A DNA stretch of 48,804 bases. Origin: an uncultured Paracoccaceae bacterium (GTDB lineage: Bacteria; Pseudomonadota; Alphaproteobacteria; Rhodobacterales; Rhodobacteraceae). The notes beneath the pieces were generated by a model. The model ran no database searches. It was given only the letters and a program-made list of their open reading frames with translations, and had not been told where the DNA came from. The translations under genes and the position numbers were made by a program. Shown here in pieces: positions 1 to 8,252 of this stretch; the stretch's first letter is position 1; each line of letters opens with the position of its first letter. The stretch spans positions 1-48,804 of the forward strand of contig CANMTR010000016.1 of the NCBI GenBank assembly GCA_947500825.1. Direction: 5' to 3'.

Positions 1-72
1 GCCACCATCGCAAACGCGATCCTCAAAACAGGCATCCCCTGGCAGCTACAGCGCAGCTCCTAGACACAGTTG

Positions 73-450
73 CTAGGTGCCCGATCTGCTCGGCGAGACA
101 CCGACAGCATGGAAAGCCCTCGCAAGATCCCGAGCGCTGTAGGGTTTTTTGACGAGAGGGCCATCCAAGCCGAACGTTTTCAGTTCCGACTTCTCGTAGC
201 CAGAGGCCAAGACGAACGGAACCCCGGCGGCCTCCAGGGCCTGCAGCACAGGCAAAGCAGAGGCCCCAGCCAAGTTCATGTCGATGACCGCGACATCGGG
301 AACCGAAACGCGCATCAGCGCGCACGCGTCCTCGACCGTGGCAGCCGGACCGAGGACCTCGTAGCCGAGATCTTCGAGCATGTCTTCGAGCTCCATGGCG
401 ATCATTCCTTCGTCCTCGACCGCGAGGACGGTAGGAGGCTCAATCGCCAT
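73..450 (-). CDS. Single-domain response regulator (REC), partner of upstream HWE kinase
   Basis: This 125-residue protein is a lone receiver domain with no output domain. The acidic pair sits in VEDE (residues 11-14), the phospho-acceptor is Asp57 in AVIDMN, the Ser/Thr position is in LASGY near residue 83, and the conserved Lys is in VKKPY near 101-102. The start ATG lies inside the end of the upstream kinase gene (11-nt overlap, positions 440-450), which points to translational coupling and a dedicated kinase-regulator pair. Stand-alone REC proteins beside HWE kinases usually act as phosphate sinks or signal to other proteins (family knowledge). The output here is unknown. Confidence 0.9.
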   Translation of the reverse strand: MAIEPPTVLAVEDEGMIAMELEDMLEDLGYEVLGPAATVEDACALMRVSVPDVAVIDMNLAGASALPVLQALEAAGVPFVLASGYEKSELKTFGLDGPLVKKPYSARDLARAFHAVGVSPSRSGT

Positions 451-2440
451 AGCTCAGCGTCCTTCCGGCAGGAAATAACATGCGGCATGCGACGCCGCCG
501 GATGCGTAGTCGAGTTCGACCTGGCCGCCCAGTTCGTAAGCTACTCCATGCTCCAGCATCCGCCGCCCGAAGCCCTTGTGCCGGGGTGGCAGCACGAGCG
601 GCCCGTCATGCTCGCTCCATGTCACGCGTAATTTCTCCCCATTCTCGTCCCGTTCGAGGCCCCAGTTGAGGTGAACGGTTCCGCCAGGGGACGAGAGCGC
701 ACCGTATTTCAACGCGTTGGTGGCAAGCTCGTGGAGCGCCATGGACATGGAGAGGGCCGCGTTCGGCAAAAGCCTGATTTCAGGGCCACCGATTCGGAGT
801 CTCCCGTCCCCATCGACGAAGGTGCCAACGACGGCATCGGCGAGCTCACGAAGGCCGGTACCACGCCACTGCTCCTGCATGAGCACGCCGTGTGCCCGAC
901 CGAGGGCCTGGACCCTTTCCCGGAAGGCGGCGACGAACCCGGTTGGGTCTGACGTCGTTCGCAAGGTCTGAGCGGCGATCGATTGGACCACCGTGAGCAT
1001 GTTCTTCACACGGTGGTTCAGTTCGCCCATCATGAGATCTCGTTCCCGCTCATGCCGCTTGCGACCGGTGATGTCCTGAAAAAGGATCGCGACCCGCGCC
1101 GCGCTGAGCCTGGTGATACGGGTCTCGAACCAGCGGTCGAAGGTCTCCGCGAAAAGTTCGGCGTGCTCGGGCTCGCCCGTTTCCAGCACACGCTCGGCCA
1201 GATTCCACCAGTGCGGCTGGAAGCCGCCGCGGATCTGCGAGATATGTCGCCCTTCGATATCCGCACCGACCAGTCGGATCGCGGCGGGATTGGCGTTGAG
1301 GCAATGGATGTCGATCACCTCGTTGGCGTCGTTCCGGATCACCTCTCCCAAAAAATATCCCTCGTCCATGAATTCGAACAGGCGGCGATAGCGCGCTTCG
1401 CTTTCCCGCAAACGTTCCTCGGCCTCGCGGCGCGCGGAAATGTCGACGAAACTCAGAACCACTCCTTCGATCCTGTTCTCGAGGGTTCGGTACGGGCGCA
1501 GGCGCATCATCAGCCAGCGTCCGTCGCGCGTTTCGACCTCGGTCTCGACGGGGGCGAGATCGCGCAGGACCTTGGCCGCGTCCCGTTCCACGCCCTCGTA
1601 GACGAGCTTGTGGGTAAAGTCGGTGATCGAGCGCCCCACATCGCTGTCAGAGACGCTGAAGAGGTGCTCGACCGCGGGCGTGAGCATCTTGATCCTGAGC
1701 CTGCCGTCGAGGAACAGCGTTCCGATCTCTGCCGCGTTGATCAGGTTCTGCAGGTCGCTGTGGGCCGAGGCGATCGCCTCGAGCTTGGCCTTGAGCTCGT
1801 TGTTGACGGTCGAAAGCTCCTCGTTGATCGATTGAAGCTCTTCCTTGCTGGTCTCGAGTTCTTCGGCCGTCGAGCGATATTCCTCGTTGATCGACTGAAG
1901 CTCCTCGTTGGCGGTCCGAAGGTCCTGGATCGACCCTTCGTGCTCGCGCCGGCTGGCACTCAGCTGTTCCTGCGTCGCCCTCAGTTCGTCCTCAAGCCGG
2001 CGGACGCGGTCGGTGTCGGCCGTTTCACCCGGCCCGGTACGTCTCGGCACCTCGGCCGACGCGGGGCCGACCTCGACGAACAGGACGAGTGCGCGCCGCC
2101 GGGCGCGGCTGTCCCCGGGCCTGACATACATGAAGACCCGCCGCGATGCGCCCTCGAACCCGACCGTGACCGGCAATGTCACCGTGGTTTCCCCGGCCGC
2201 AAAGGCACGATGCAGCGCGCGCGCCAGTTCGGCTCGGAGTTCCGGCCTGACGAGGGCCGGCAGCTCGGAGCTGAAGGGGCCTTCCGGGGGGCGGATATAG
2301 TGTCCAGCCGTCTTGGAAAGGTTCAGGATGCGATGGTCCTCGTCGACCAGCGCGCTCGGCGGGGCAAGCTCTTCGAGCGCGGCCGCGTGGGTCGTCGGCG
2401 GTGGTCCGGGGGGCACCTTTTCGGCGTCCGGTCGGACCAC
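440..2440 (-). CDS. PAS-HWE histidine kinase part of a frameshifted CheB-CheR-PAS-kinase
   Basis: The 666-residue frame holds a PAS-like segment (about 20-125), a long coiled coil (about 145-235) rich in NEELQS/NEELST repeats, two further PAS segments (about 235-340 and 345-460) and a C-terminal HWE kinase. The phospho-acceptor is His476 in GELNHRVKN, the N box is HELATN (570-575), and the HWE signature WSE is at 608-610. The annotated GTG start at 2440 has no visible Shine-Dalgarno; the frame continues upstream to the C9 tract at 2449-2457. Losing one C there would fuse this frame to the CheB-CheR frame, giving the architecture known from alphaproteobacterial chemoreceptor-like kinases. I therefore read it as the C-terminal half of one gene, split by a sequencing error, a real mutation or phase variation. 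It overlaps the downstream response regulator by 11 nt. Confidence 0.85.
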   Translation of the reverse strand: MVRPDAEKVPPGPPPTTHAAALEELAPPSALVDEDHRILNLSKTAGHYIRPPEGPFSSELPALVRPELRAELARALHRAFAAGETTVTLPVTVGFEGASRRVFMYVRPGDSRARRRALVLFVEVGPASAEVPRRTGPGETADTDRVRRLEDELRATQEQLSASRREHEGSIQDLRTANEELQSINEEYRSTAEELETSKEELQSINEELSTVNNELKAKLEAIASAHSDLQNLINAAEIGTLFLDGRLRIKMLTPAVEHLFSVSDSDVGRSITDFTHKLVYEGVERDAAKVLRDLAPVETEVETRDGRWLMMRLRPYRTLENRIEGVVLSFVDISARREAEERLRESEARYRRLFEFMDEGYFLGEVIRNDANEVIDIHCLNANPAAIRLVGADIEGRHISQIRGGFQPHWWNLAERVLETGEPEHAELFAETFDRWFETRITRLSAARVAILFQDITGRKRHERERDLMMGELNHRVKNMLTVVQSIAAQTLRTTSDPTGFVAAFRERVQALGRAHGVLMQEQWRGTGLRELADAVVGTFVDGDGRLRIGGPEIRLLPNAALSMSMALHELATNALKYGALSSPGGTVHLNWGLERDENGEKLRVTWSEHDGPLVLPPRHKGFGRRMLEHGVAYELGGQVELDYASGGVACRMLFPAGRTLSYGD

Positions 2441-3935
2441 GCCCGGAAGGGGGGGGGCGATGTTCGCGCGGAAGCTGCATCAGGATATCTACATCGCTGC
2501 CATTCCGCTGCTTGGCGGCATATATGCGCGCCTCCCTGTCGCACGGGGCGAACAGCTCCGGCTTCTGGTCGATGCTTTCGGCCGAACCGAGGAACAGGTA
2601 GCCGCCGGGCTTCAATGCGTAGTGAAAGAGCGCGAGGAGTTGCTGCTGCACGTCCCGCTCAAGATAGATCAGCAGGTTCCGGCAGGCGACAAGGTCGAGA
2701 TGAATGAAGGGTGGATCCTTGAGCGCGCTGTGATGGGCGAAGAGCACCATGTCCCGGATCTCCTTCCGGATCCGGTAGTGCGTGCCCTCGTCGATGAAAA
2801 ACCGCCTCAACCTGTCTGGCGAGACATCGGCCTCGATGGCCTTCGGGTAGCGCCCTTCGCGCGCGGTGGCGAGCGCCCCTGCGTCGAGATCGGTGCCGAA
2901 AATCTGCACCGCGGGCATCACCTGCCGCCGTTCCGCCTCCTCGACCACCATCATGGCGAGGCTGTAGGCCTCCTCGCCCGTGGCGCAGCCGGCCGACCAG
3001 ATCCGGATATCTCCGCCCCCCTCGAGATCGCGCAAGAGCGGCCCCAACGCGTGTTCAATCAATATCTCGAAGGCGGCGGGGTCGCGAAAGAAGGCGGTGA
3101 CCGAGATCAGCAAATCGCCGAATAGGTCCTGGGCTTCCTCCGGGTTCTTGCGAAGATACTCCGAATAGGCCGCCAGACGGGTCTGTCGTGTCACCTGCAT
3201 GCGCCGTGCGATCCGCCGTATCACCGTCGCGCGCTTGTAGCTGGAGAAGTCATGGCCCGTCCGCGTACGGAGGAAGGCCATGATCTGCCGGGTGGTCTCC
3301 TCCGTCTCGTCTTCTTCCAGCCGTTGCAGCGCGTCCTTGCTGCGTGCGACGTCGCGAATACGCTCGACAAGGCTCCCCACGGGCTCGACGAAATCGGCGA
3401 CGCCGGTAGAGATCGCGCTCCGGGGCATCATCGCGTATTCCGCCTCGTTCGGATCCTGCACGAAAATGACTCCGCCAGCCTCCTTTATCTTGCGAACGCC
3501 GACGGCCCCATCCGAGCCCGCCCCGCTCAATATCACCGCGGCCCCGTCGCCTCGTCCATTGGCCACGGACCGAAAGAACAGGTCGATCGGCGCCCGATGA
3601 GCCCGTGGCTCGGTGAAAGGCCGGGAGGTCACGCTGTTTTGCTCGATCACCAGTTCGCGGTCGGGCGCGATGACGTAGACACAATTCGGCTCGAGCCGGG
3701 GCGTGTCGTCGATCTGCCTTACCGGCATTCTGGTCCTGCCGGCGAGGATCTCGCTCAGCTGACTGTCGTGATCCGGCGACAGGTGAATGATTACGACATA
3801 GGCCAGCCCGAGTTCGTCGTCGATACGCTCGAAGAACTCCTGAAGGGCCCCGACACCGCCGGCGGAGGCTCCGATGGCGCAAACAGGGACCAACGGCTCG
3901 CCTTCGCGCGCGGTCCTCTTGTCGATTTCCACCAT
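2025..3935 (-). CDS. CheB-CheR methylesterase/methyltransferase half of the split sensor kinase
   Basis: Residues about 15-195 are a CheB methylesterase domain with Ser24 (GASAGG), His51 (IIHLS) and Asp142 (GSDGA), all catalytic positions present. Residues about 210-480 are a CheR methyltransferase with the SAM-binding motif SAGCATGEE. Similarity stops near residue 493, at the C9 tract (2449-2457). The remaining ~140 residues, down to the stop at 2025, are a frameshifted Arg/Gly/Pro-rich tail antisense to nothing recognisable. The start ATG has GAGAGG upstream. CheB/CheR domains without a receiver domain, fused to PAS-HWE kinases, are known; they are not part of a flagellar chemotaxis operon here. 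Their chemistry in such fusions is poorly understood. Confidence 0.85.
   Translation of the reverse strand: MVEIDKRTAREGEPLVPVCAIGASAGGVGALQEFFERIDDELGLAYVVIIHLSPDHDSQLSEILAGRTRMPVRQIDDTPRLEPNCVYVIAPDRELVIEQNSVTSRPFTEPRAHRAPIDLFFRSVANGRGDGAAVILSGAGSDGAVGVRKIKEAGGVIFVQDPNEAEYAMMPRSAISTGVADFVEPVGSLVERIRDVARSKDALQRLEEDETEETTRQIMAFLRTRTGHDFSSYKRATVIRRIARRMQVTRQTRLAAYSEYLRKNPEEAQDLFGDLLISVTAFFRDPAAFEILIEHALGPLLRDLEGGGDIRIWSAGCATGEEAYSLAMMVVEEAERRQVMPAVQIFGTDLDAGALATAREGRYPKAIEADVSPDRLRRFFIDEGTHYRIRKEIRDMVLFAHHSALKDPPFIHLDLVACRNLLIYLERDVQQQLLALFHYALKPGGYLFLGSAESIDQKPELFAPCDREARIYAAKQRNGSDVDILMQLPREHRPPPSGRGPTGRRKGAPRTTADDPRGRARRACPAERAGRRGPSHPEPFQDGWTLYPPPGRPLQLRAAGPRQAGTPSRTGARAASCLCGRGNHGDIAGHGRVRGRIAAGLHVCQARGQPRPAARTRPVRRGRPRVGRGAETYRAG
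2449..2457. other. Homopolymer tract (G9 on +, C9 in coding sense) at the frameshift
   Basis: Nine consecutive G (nine C in the sense of the kinase gene) lie exactly where the CheB-CheR reading frame must shift to enter the PAS-kinase frame. With eight C the two frames join through the residues RPPLPGV and give one protein of roughly 1,160 residues. The tract is either an assembly/sequencing indel, a fixed mutation, or a slippage-prone switch. Confidence 0.8.
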
Positions 3936-4155
3936 GGCTCGCCTCTCTTGTATCTGAATGGGGGCGACACCTTCACCGTCGTTGCGACGATGTCAGCCTT
4001 GTGATTAATCGACAGGATTACCGGGCCTGTCTGTACCCTAACTCGGGCGATCCGTTAAGGATCTTGCCGGGGCGGGATTCGGCCCGAAAAGCCCAATCTG
4101 GGCGGACCTGCGCGGCAGCGGTCGGAACCGTGGCGTAGATGCCTCCGCTTTTGCT

Positions 4156-4392
4156 TCAGGCGATCCAGCAAGTATCCAGACTCAGCGTTGCGAACAGAAT
4201 GGCGCGGCGGTTCTCATCGCGGACAGTAACCTTGATGGCGGGGCCGTCCGTGATCAGTGGGGCCTTTCCGGCTATCGGGGCGAGCAAGGCAATCGCCGCG
4301 CACCGGGCGGCCTCCCGGTCTCCGAAGGTCTGGCCCCGGTCATCCGCGAACGAGCCGTATTCGGTTTCCACATCGAAAAAGTAGACGGACAT
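4156..4392 (-). CDS. DUF6894-like small protein
   Basis: This 78-residue protein begins MSVYFFDVE and ends with a VRDENRR...ATLSLD segment. The layout (YFFD near the N terminus, an acidic DDRGQ stretch, an Ala-rich helix, then VTVRDE) matches the small DUF6894 proteins common in alphaproteobacteria, whose function is unknown. I chose the ATG at 4392 because the similarity begins there; an upstream in-frame start would add a 50-residue Arg/Gly-rich leader. It sits within the signalling block, in the same direction as the flanking genes. A 12-bp palindrome (CGTTGCGCAACG, 4404-4415) lies just upstream of the start. Confidence 0.75.
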   Translation of the reverse strand: MSVYFFDVETEYGSFADDRGQTFGDREAARCAAIALLAPIAGKAPLITDGPAIKVTVRDENRRAILFATLSLDTCWIA

Positions 4393-4552
4393 CCTGTGCC
4401 TTTCGTTGCGCAACGTCTTTTGCCGTGGGTCAAAGAGGACGCCGCCAGGATAGGGACCCGCCGACGTCCGAGCCCGCAGGCCTCCGCCTGTTCGGCCGCC
4501 CCGAGGCGGTCGCGGAGGATGACGGTCTTTTCCGGCACGCAAAGACAGGGCG

Positions 4553-5176
4553 TCAGCCTACGGGCTCGGACGTCGGCGGCACGAACACAGATAGAACATT
4601 GCCGCCCAGTAGATGCCGCCGCCATTGCGCGCGCCCGGCGATGGACGTGACCAGTTCGTTGATAAGCTCGAAGCCGTAGCCCCTCCGGATGGAGGGACGC
4701 TCATGCCAATCTGCGCCGTCGTCGATGACGGTGAGGCAGATACCCCCCTCGGCCGTACCCCCGAGGCCGATCTTAACCAGCCCCTTCCGCCCTGCGGGAA
4801 AGGCATGATCGAAGGTGTTCGACAGCGCCGTGTTCGCAACCAAGGTCAAGGGGGCCGAAAGGTGGGCGCATGTGGCCGGGGCCCGGTCGAGATGGGCGAA
4901 GACCTGTATCCCGCGATCCTTCCCGATCCGGGACCATAGGGACGCCGCCTCCCGCAACTGGTCCGTTAATCCGTGCGACATACGTCTATTGATCGAGGCC
5001 TGAAAACGCGAGAGAGACCGGATCTGCTCGTCCGCCCGCCCAAGTGCCCACCCTGCCTCGTCATGGAAGGCCCCTTCGGCAGGCGTGCCGGTCAATTCGG
5101 CCAGCCTCCGGGAGCAATGCGTCATCCGGCTCCGGATTTCGGCGATTTCCAGGGAAATACAACTCAACTCGTTCAT
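4553..5176 (-). CDS. HATPase-domain protein (kinase-like ATPase without a clear phospho-acceptor)
   Basis: The 207-residue product has a helical N-terminal half (about 1-95, rich in Arg and Glu) and a GHKL ATPase domain. The N box is around Asn120-His124 (LSNTFDHAF), the G1 box is IDDGAD (151-156), and the G2 box is GYGFELI near 167. The N-terminal helical part could be a degenerate dimerisation/phospho-acceptor domain, but I see no standard HisKA or HWE His box. The ATG at 5176 is preceded by AGGTGG at good spacing; longer in-frame starts lack this. It may be a histidine kinase of the HisKA_2 relatives or an anti-sigma/switch-type ATPase. A copy of the repeated TAAC-type motif lies about 60-70 bp upstream. 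Confidence 0.7.
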   Translation of the reverse strand: MNELSCISLEIAEIRSRMTHCSRRLAELTGTPAEGAFHDEAGWALGRADEQIRSLSRFQASINRRMSHGLTDQLREAASLWSRIGKDRGIQVFAHLDRAPATCAHLSAPLTLVANTALSNTFDHAFPAGRKGLVKIGLGGTAEGGICLTVIDDGADWHERPSIRRGYGFELINELVTSIAGRAQWRRHLLGGNVLSVFVPPTSEPVG

Positions 5177-5236
5177 CGATACACGCCACCTGACCCGCAC
5201 GGGGCCATATGTTGCAGATATGGAAGCATCGATCAT

Positions 5237-5248
5237 TAACCTATGTTT
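5237..5248. promoter_or_regulatory. Candidate operator, imperfect copy of TAACCCATGTTA
   Basis: TAACCTATGTTT matches the 12-bp motif found exactly at 5918 and 6918 at 10 of 12 positions. It lies upstream of the HATPase gene that starts at 5176, a position typical of a regulator site. The assignment is inference from motif recurrence. Confidence 0.45.
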
Positions 5249-5395
5249 GTTATGGCACGTTTGCCAAAAAATCCGGTTGAATGAAGTCGAAGCCGCCGTG
5301 ATCATAAATTGCCGCAAGGCAGGCTCATACTGCGTGGATAGGCTTCGCCCGCCCGCGCTTTTGCTGGCCGGCTGCCGTGACCGGGCGAGCAGCGT

Positions 5396-5851
5396 TCACC
5401 GGGCTGCCATCAGCCGACTGAGAGCCGCGACGGCGGTGTTCATGTCGAGTGGTTTGGGGCACAGCGGAGTCTGCGCATGACGCCGCGGCAGATCGTCCGT
5501 GTCGATGCCGGTGACAAGAAGGAACTTCACGCCGAGATCCCGAAGGAGGTCAGCAAGCGGATATACGGTTTCCCCGCGGAGCCGCACGTCCAGGATGGCG
5601 CCGTCCACCGCTTCCGCGTTCACCGCCTCGAAAGCTCCGTCAAGATCGGGGACGGGGCCCAGAACTACGGCGCCGGCCGCAAGAAGGGTTTCCTCCAGAT
5701 CCATTGCCAGCGTGTAGTCGTCTTCCACGACCAGGACCCGCCGGCCCAACAGATGATAGGGCGATTTCGAAGATCGGGATGAATCGGAAGGCGGTTTGGG
5801 AAGGGTGTCGCAAGTCACACGGGAAAGGATCGAAGCAGCCAAGGTCATCAT
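5396..5851 (-). CDS. Response regulator receiver protein
   Basis: The 151-residue product has a 35-residue leader followed by one REC domain and no output domain. The acidic pair is VEDD (42-45), the phospho-acceptor is Asp88 in AILDVR, the switch Thr is in LLVTG (111-115), and the Lys is in CPKPL (131-135). The ATG at 5851 follows AGGATC; an ATG directly after it (5848) would serve equally. The protein resembles the other lone REC at 73-450 and may be phosphorylated by the HATPase protein downstream or by one of the HWE kinases nearby; the partner cannot be deduced. An exact copy of the TAACCCATGTTA motif lies 67-78 bp upstream. Confidence 0.88.
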   Translation of the reverse strand: MMTLAASILSRVTCDTLPKPPSDSSRSSKSPYHLLGRRVLVVEDDYTLAMDLEETLLAAGAVVLGPVPDLDGAFEAVNAEAVDGAILDVRLRGETVYPLADLLRDLGVKFLLVTGIDTDDLPRRHAQTPLCPKPLDMNTAVAALSRLMAAR

Positions 5852-5917
5852 GAAAGATCCTGTGGAAATTTCAACTCCAGGGTGCATTCGTCATAACATG
5901 GAAAAACCGTCACTCCG

Positions 5918-5929
5918 TAACCCATGTTA
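5918..5929. promoter_or_regulatory. Candidate operator TAACCCATGTTA
   Basis: This inverted repeat, TAAC-N4-GTTA, is identical over 12 bp to the site at 6918-6929. It lies upstream of the response regulator starting at 5851. A Crp/Fnr-family gene sits between the two copies, so this could be its binding site (inference). Confidence 0.55.
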
Positions 5930-6111
5930 ATACTGATGCCTCTCAGGCGTATAAACTTGGTCATGGTTGCAAGGTCACACGTGTCCGGAACTGGATCCTC
6001 CCCATTAGCCCCCCAGCCAAGAAACCGACCGGTATCGATGGTTTACTTGCAATCCGCGATGGCGGCGTCGAGGTGGCTGGGCCGCCATGGCGACACAAGG
6101 GGCGAGTCGGC

Positions 6112-6855
6112 TCAGCCTTCATTGCTGTCGATATGCCGCCCCTCGTGATCGAGGTGAAGGTAATGCGCCGTGAACAATCCCGCCTGCATCAGCGCGTCGA
6201 GATCGGGAATGTGAAGGGTCCGGTTCTCCATCTCGATCAGCCCTTGGGCGGCGAGGGCTTGCAATGTGCGCGAGACATGGACGGGGGTAAGACCGCTTGC
6301 CTCTGCCAGGGCAATCTGCGTGATCGGCCAGTCGCAGCGGTTGCCAACCGTCCGGCCCGCGACCCGCAAGCGGATGAAGGCCTCGCAGATGAGGTGGGCC
6401 ACGCGCTCGAGAGCGCTGCGCTGTCCGAGGTTCAACGCCCATTCCCGCTGGATCGCGGTGGCAACGAGGGTGTCCCAGTAGAGCGCTTGCAGCAGCCTCG
6501 GATTGTCCAGGGTGGCGGTCTCGAAATCGCCCCGCGTGATCTGGGCGACCTTCAGCCGAGACAGGGCCCCAACGAAATGGTCCATCTCGCGCAGGACGAA
6601 GATGTTTATATCGCAGATGTCGCCGGGCAGGAAGAAACTGACGATCTGGCGGCGCCCGTCGGGCAGGTACTTGTAGCGCCCAGCCCAGCCGTCGAGGATC
6701 AGGTAGATAAACTCCGGCCGGTCGCCCTCGCGCACCACGTCCTCCTTGGCGCGGTAATGGCGCGGGCGTGAGCAAGACAGCGCATGGCACGCATCCCGAT
6801 CCACCTGCGAAAGGCGGGTGTAGCGCTCCAGCTTTCGGATCAGCACGTTGCTCAC
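6112..6855 (-). CDS. Crp/Fnr family transcriptional regulator
   Basis: The 247-residue product has an N-terminal cyclic-nucleotide-binding fold (about 15-135, with FIYLILDGWAGRYKYLPDGRRQ and PGDICD features) and a C-terminal Crp-type winged helix (about 150-225, recognition region ASGLTPVHVSRTLQAL). There are no clustered N-terminal Cys residues as in Fnr, so an iron-sulfur sensor is unlikely. I prefer the GTG at 6855, which has a GGGAGA-like ribosome site; another GTG at 6873 is possible. The gene diverges from the HWE kinase at 7064, with a TAACCCATGTTA inverted repeat between them, and related sites precede two other genes of the block. Its effector is not evident. Confidence 0.88.
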   Translation of the reverse strand: MSNVLIRKLERYTRLSQVDRDACHALSCSRPRHYRAKEDVVREGDRPEFIYLILDGWAGRYKYLPDGRRQIVSFFLPGDICDINIFVLREMDHFVGALSRLKVAQITRGDFETATLDNPRLLQALYWDTLVATAIQREWALNLGQRSALERVAHLICEAFIRLRVAGRTVGNRCDWPITQIALAEASGLTPVHVSRTLQALAAQGLIEMENRTLHIPDLDALMQAGLFTAHYLHLDHEGRHIDSNEG

Positions 6856-6917
6856 TGTGATCCCGTCTCCCACCCCTGCCTTGCCCCGCGTGTTTCAGAA
6901 ATTTGATCTGCCCGCAT

Positions 6918-6929
6918 TAACCCATGTTA
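6918..6929. promoter_or_regulatory. Candidate operator TAACCCATGTTA in divergent promoter region
   Basis: This is the second exact copy of the 12-bp inverted repeat. It lies between the Crp/Fnr gene (minus, start 6855) and the HWE kinase (plus, start 7064), where one site could control both and allow autoregulation (inference). Confidence 0.55.
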
Positions 6930-7063
6930 TTGACCGCGGGCCCATCTGTGCCACCACGCGGACGAACGGCTCTTCGGCGCGGGATTCCCGGCCACGCGCC
7001 ATCCGGTGCGTACCGCGCCGCGGGCGGATGGTGCCGACGGGTCCCGCAATCGGGAGTGCGATA

Positions 7064-8113
7064 GTGAGCGACGGAGGATTGGACGAGAACGCTCTTGGTC
7101 GGCTGCACGGGGCGCTCGCCGTGGCCGGACTGGCCAGCTGGACCCTGGATCCCGGAACGGGGCGCCTCACCTGGACCGAAGGGGGGTTCGAGAGCCCGGA
7201 CTGGCGCCCCGGCAATCTGTTCCCCTCGATCGAGGCCTGGCTAGAGCGTATCCACCCTGATGACAGGCCGAGCGCGGCCGCGACCCTCGCGGCCGCCCGC
7301 AGCGCGCGGGGATTCTGGCGCCACGATCACCGTGTGTTGCTGCCCGGCTCGCGCATCATCTGGTGCCGGGCTGCGGGGCAGGCCCACACCAATGAAACCA
7401 ACGGGCAATCGGGGATGACCGGTGTGCTCCGCGACATCTCCGCTGAGGCGATCCTGATGCAGGGCGATGCCGCCCCCCCCTCGCAGTTGATCGCCGAAGA
7501 CCGGAACCGGATTCTGCTGAAGGAACTGCAGCACCGGGTCCGCAACAGCATGGCCACCGTCCGCTCGATCGCGCGACACAGCATGGCTGGTGGCCGCGGC
7601 GTCGAAGACTACGTGGAGCATCTCGATGGTCGGATTGCGGCCTATGCGCGGGTGCAGTCGGCGGCGATCCAGGATCCTCTGGCCGGGCTCGATCTAGAGC
7701 TGCTCTTGCGCGACGCCTTGGCGGTCCCGGCGGTCCCGGAGCGTCAGATCCACGTCGAGGGGCCGACGGTCAGCCTCAGGCCGCGGGTCGCGGAACAGCT
7801 GGCCATCGCATTTCACGAGCTGGCAACCAATGCACTCACGCACGGTGCATTGCGCAGCGAGCGCGGCCGGGTCGTTCTGTCGTGGCGGTGGGAGCCCGAG
7901 ACGGATGGAAGGCTGTCATTCCGCTGGGCCGAGACCACTGCCGAGCCACTGGGCCCCGAGGGCCCCCCAGGCTTTGGCACCGAGTTCCTGACCAGAGCTC
8001 TCGTCTACACGCTGAAAGCGAGGGTTGATATGGTCAGGACGCCCTCTGGCGTCGTTTGGGAGATCGCATTTCCCGATCCCGTGGCTTCCCGAAATACTGT
8101 GCGCGATATCTGA
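7064..8113 (+). CDS. PAS-HWE sensor histidine kinase
   Basis: The 349-residue soluble kinase has one PAS domain (about 12-130, with WTLDPGTGRLTW and IHPDDR) and an HWE kinase core. The phospho-acceptor is His157 in KELQHRVRN, the N box is HELATNAL (251-258), the HWE signature WAE is at 288-290, and a GFGTEF G box follows near 305. No membrane segments are visible, so it should sense a cytoplasmic signal. The GTG at 7064 follows GGGAG at suitable spacing; a longer ATG start at 7028 lacks one. Its likely substrates are the single-domain regulators nearby, since no response regulator is fused or directly adjacent on this strand. Confidence 0.88.
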   Translation: MSDGGLDENALGRLHGALAVAGLASWTLDPGTGRLTWTEGGFESPDWRPGNLFPSIEAWLERIHPDDRPSAAATLAAARSARGFWRHDHRVLLPGSRIIWCRAAGQAHTNETNGQSGMTGVLRDISAEAILMQGDAAPPSQLIAEDRNRILLKELQHRVRNSMATVRSIARHSMAGGRGVEDYVEHLDGRIAAYARVQSAAIQDPLAGLDLELLLRDALAVPAVPERQIHVEGPTVSLRPRVAEQLAIAFHELATNALTHGALRSERGRVVLSWRWEPETDGRLSFRWAETTAEPLGPEGPPGFGTEFLTRALVYTLKARVDMVRTPSGVVWEIAFPDPVASRNTVRDI

Positions 8114-8252
8114 ACCGCGCTTCCGGCTAGAATGAGGGTTGGGGCGGTCATACCATCAACGTCCGGCGACACGCTGGCTCGAAGGGTAAGCCGGGCTCTC
8201 CCGTCGAGCGGGCAGGGAGAACGCGATCTCTCGTGGCAAACGGTCGGGTGAA

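Noticed and set aside
2025-2440. C-terminal tail of the CheB-CheR frame as a real domain
   Set aside because: It is Arg/Gly/Pro-rich and overlaps the PAS-kinase frame, which has clear homology. It is a frameshift product.
983-2707. A 574-codon plus-strand frame opposite the kinase
   Set aside because: It is a shadow of the PAS-HWE kinase with no domain or ribosome-binding site.
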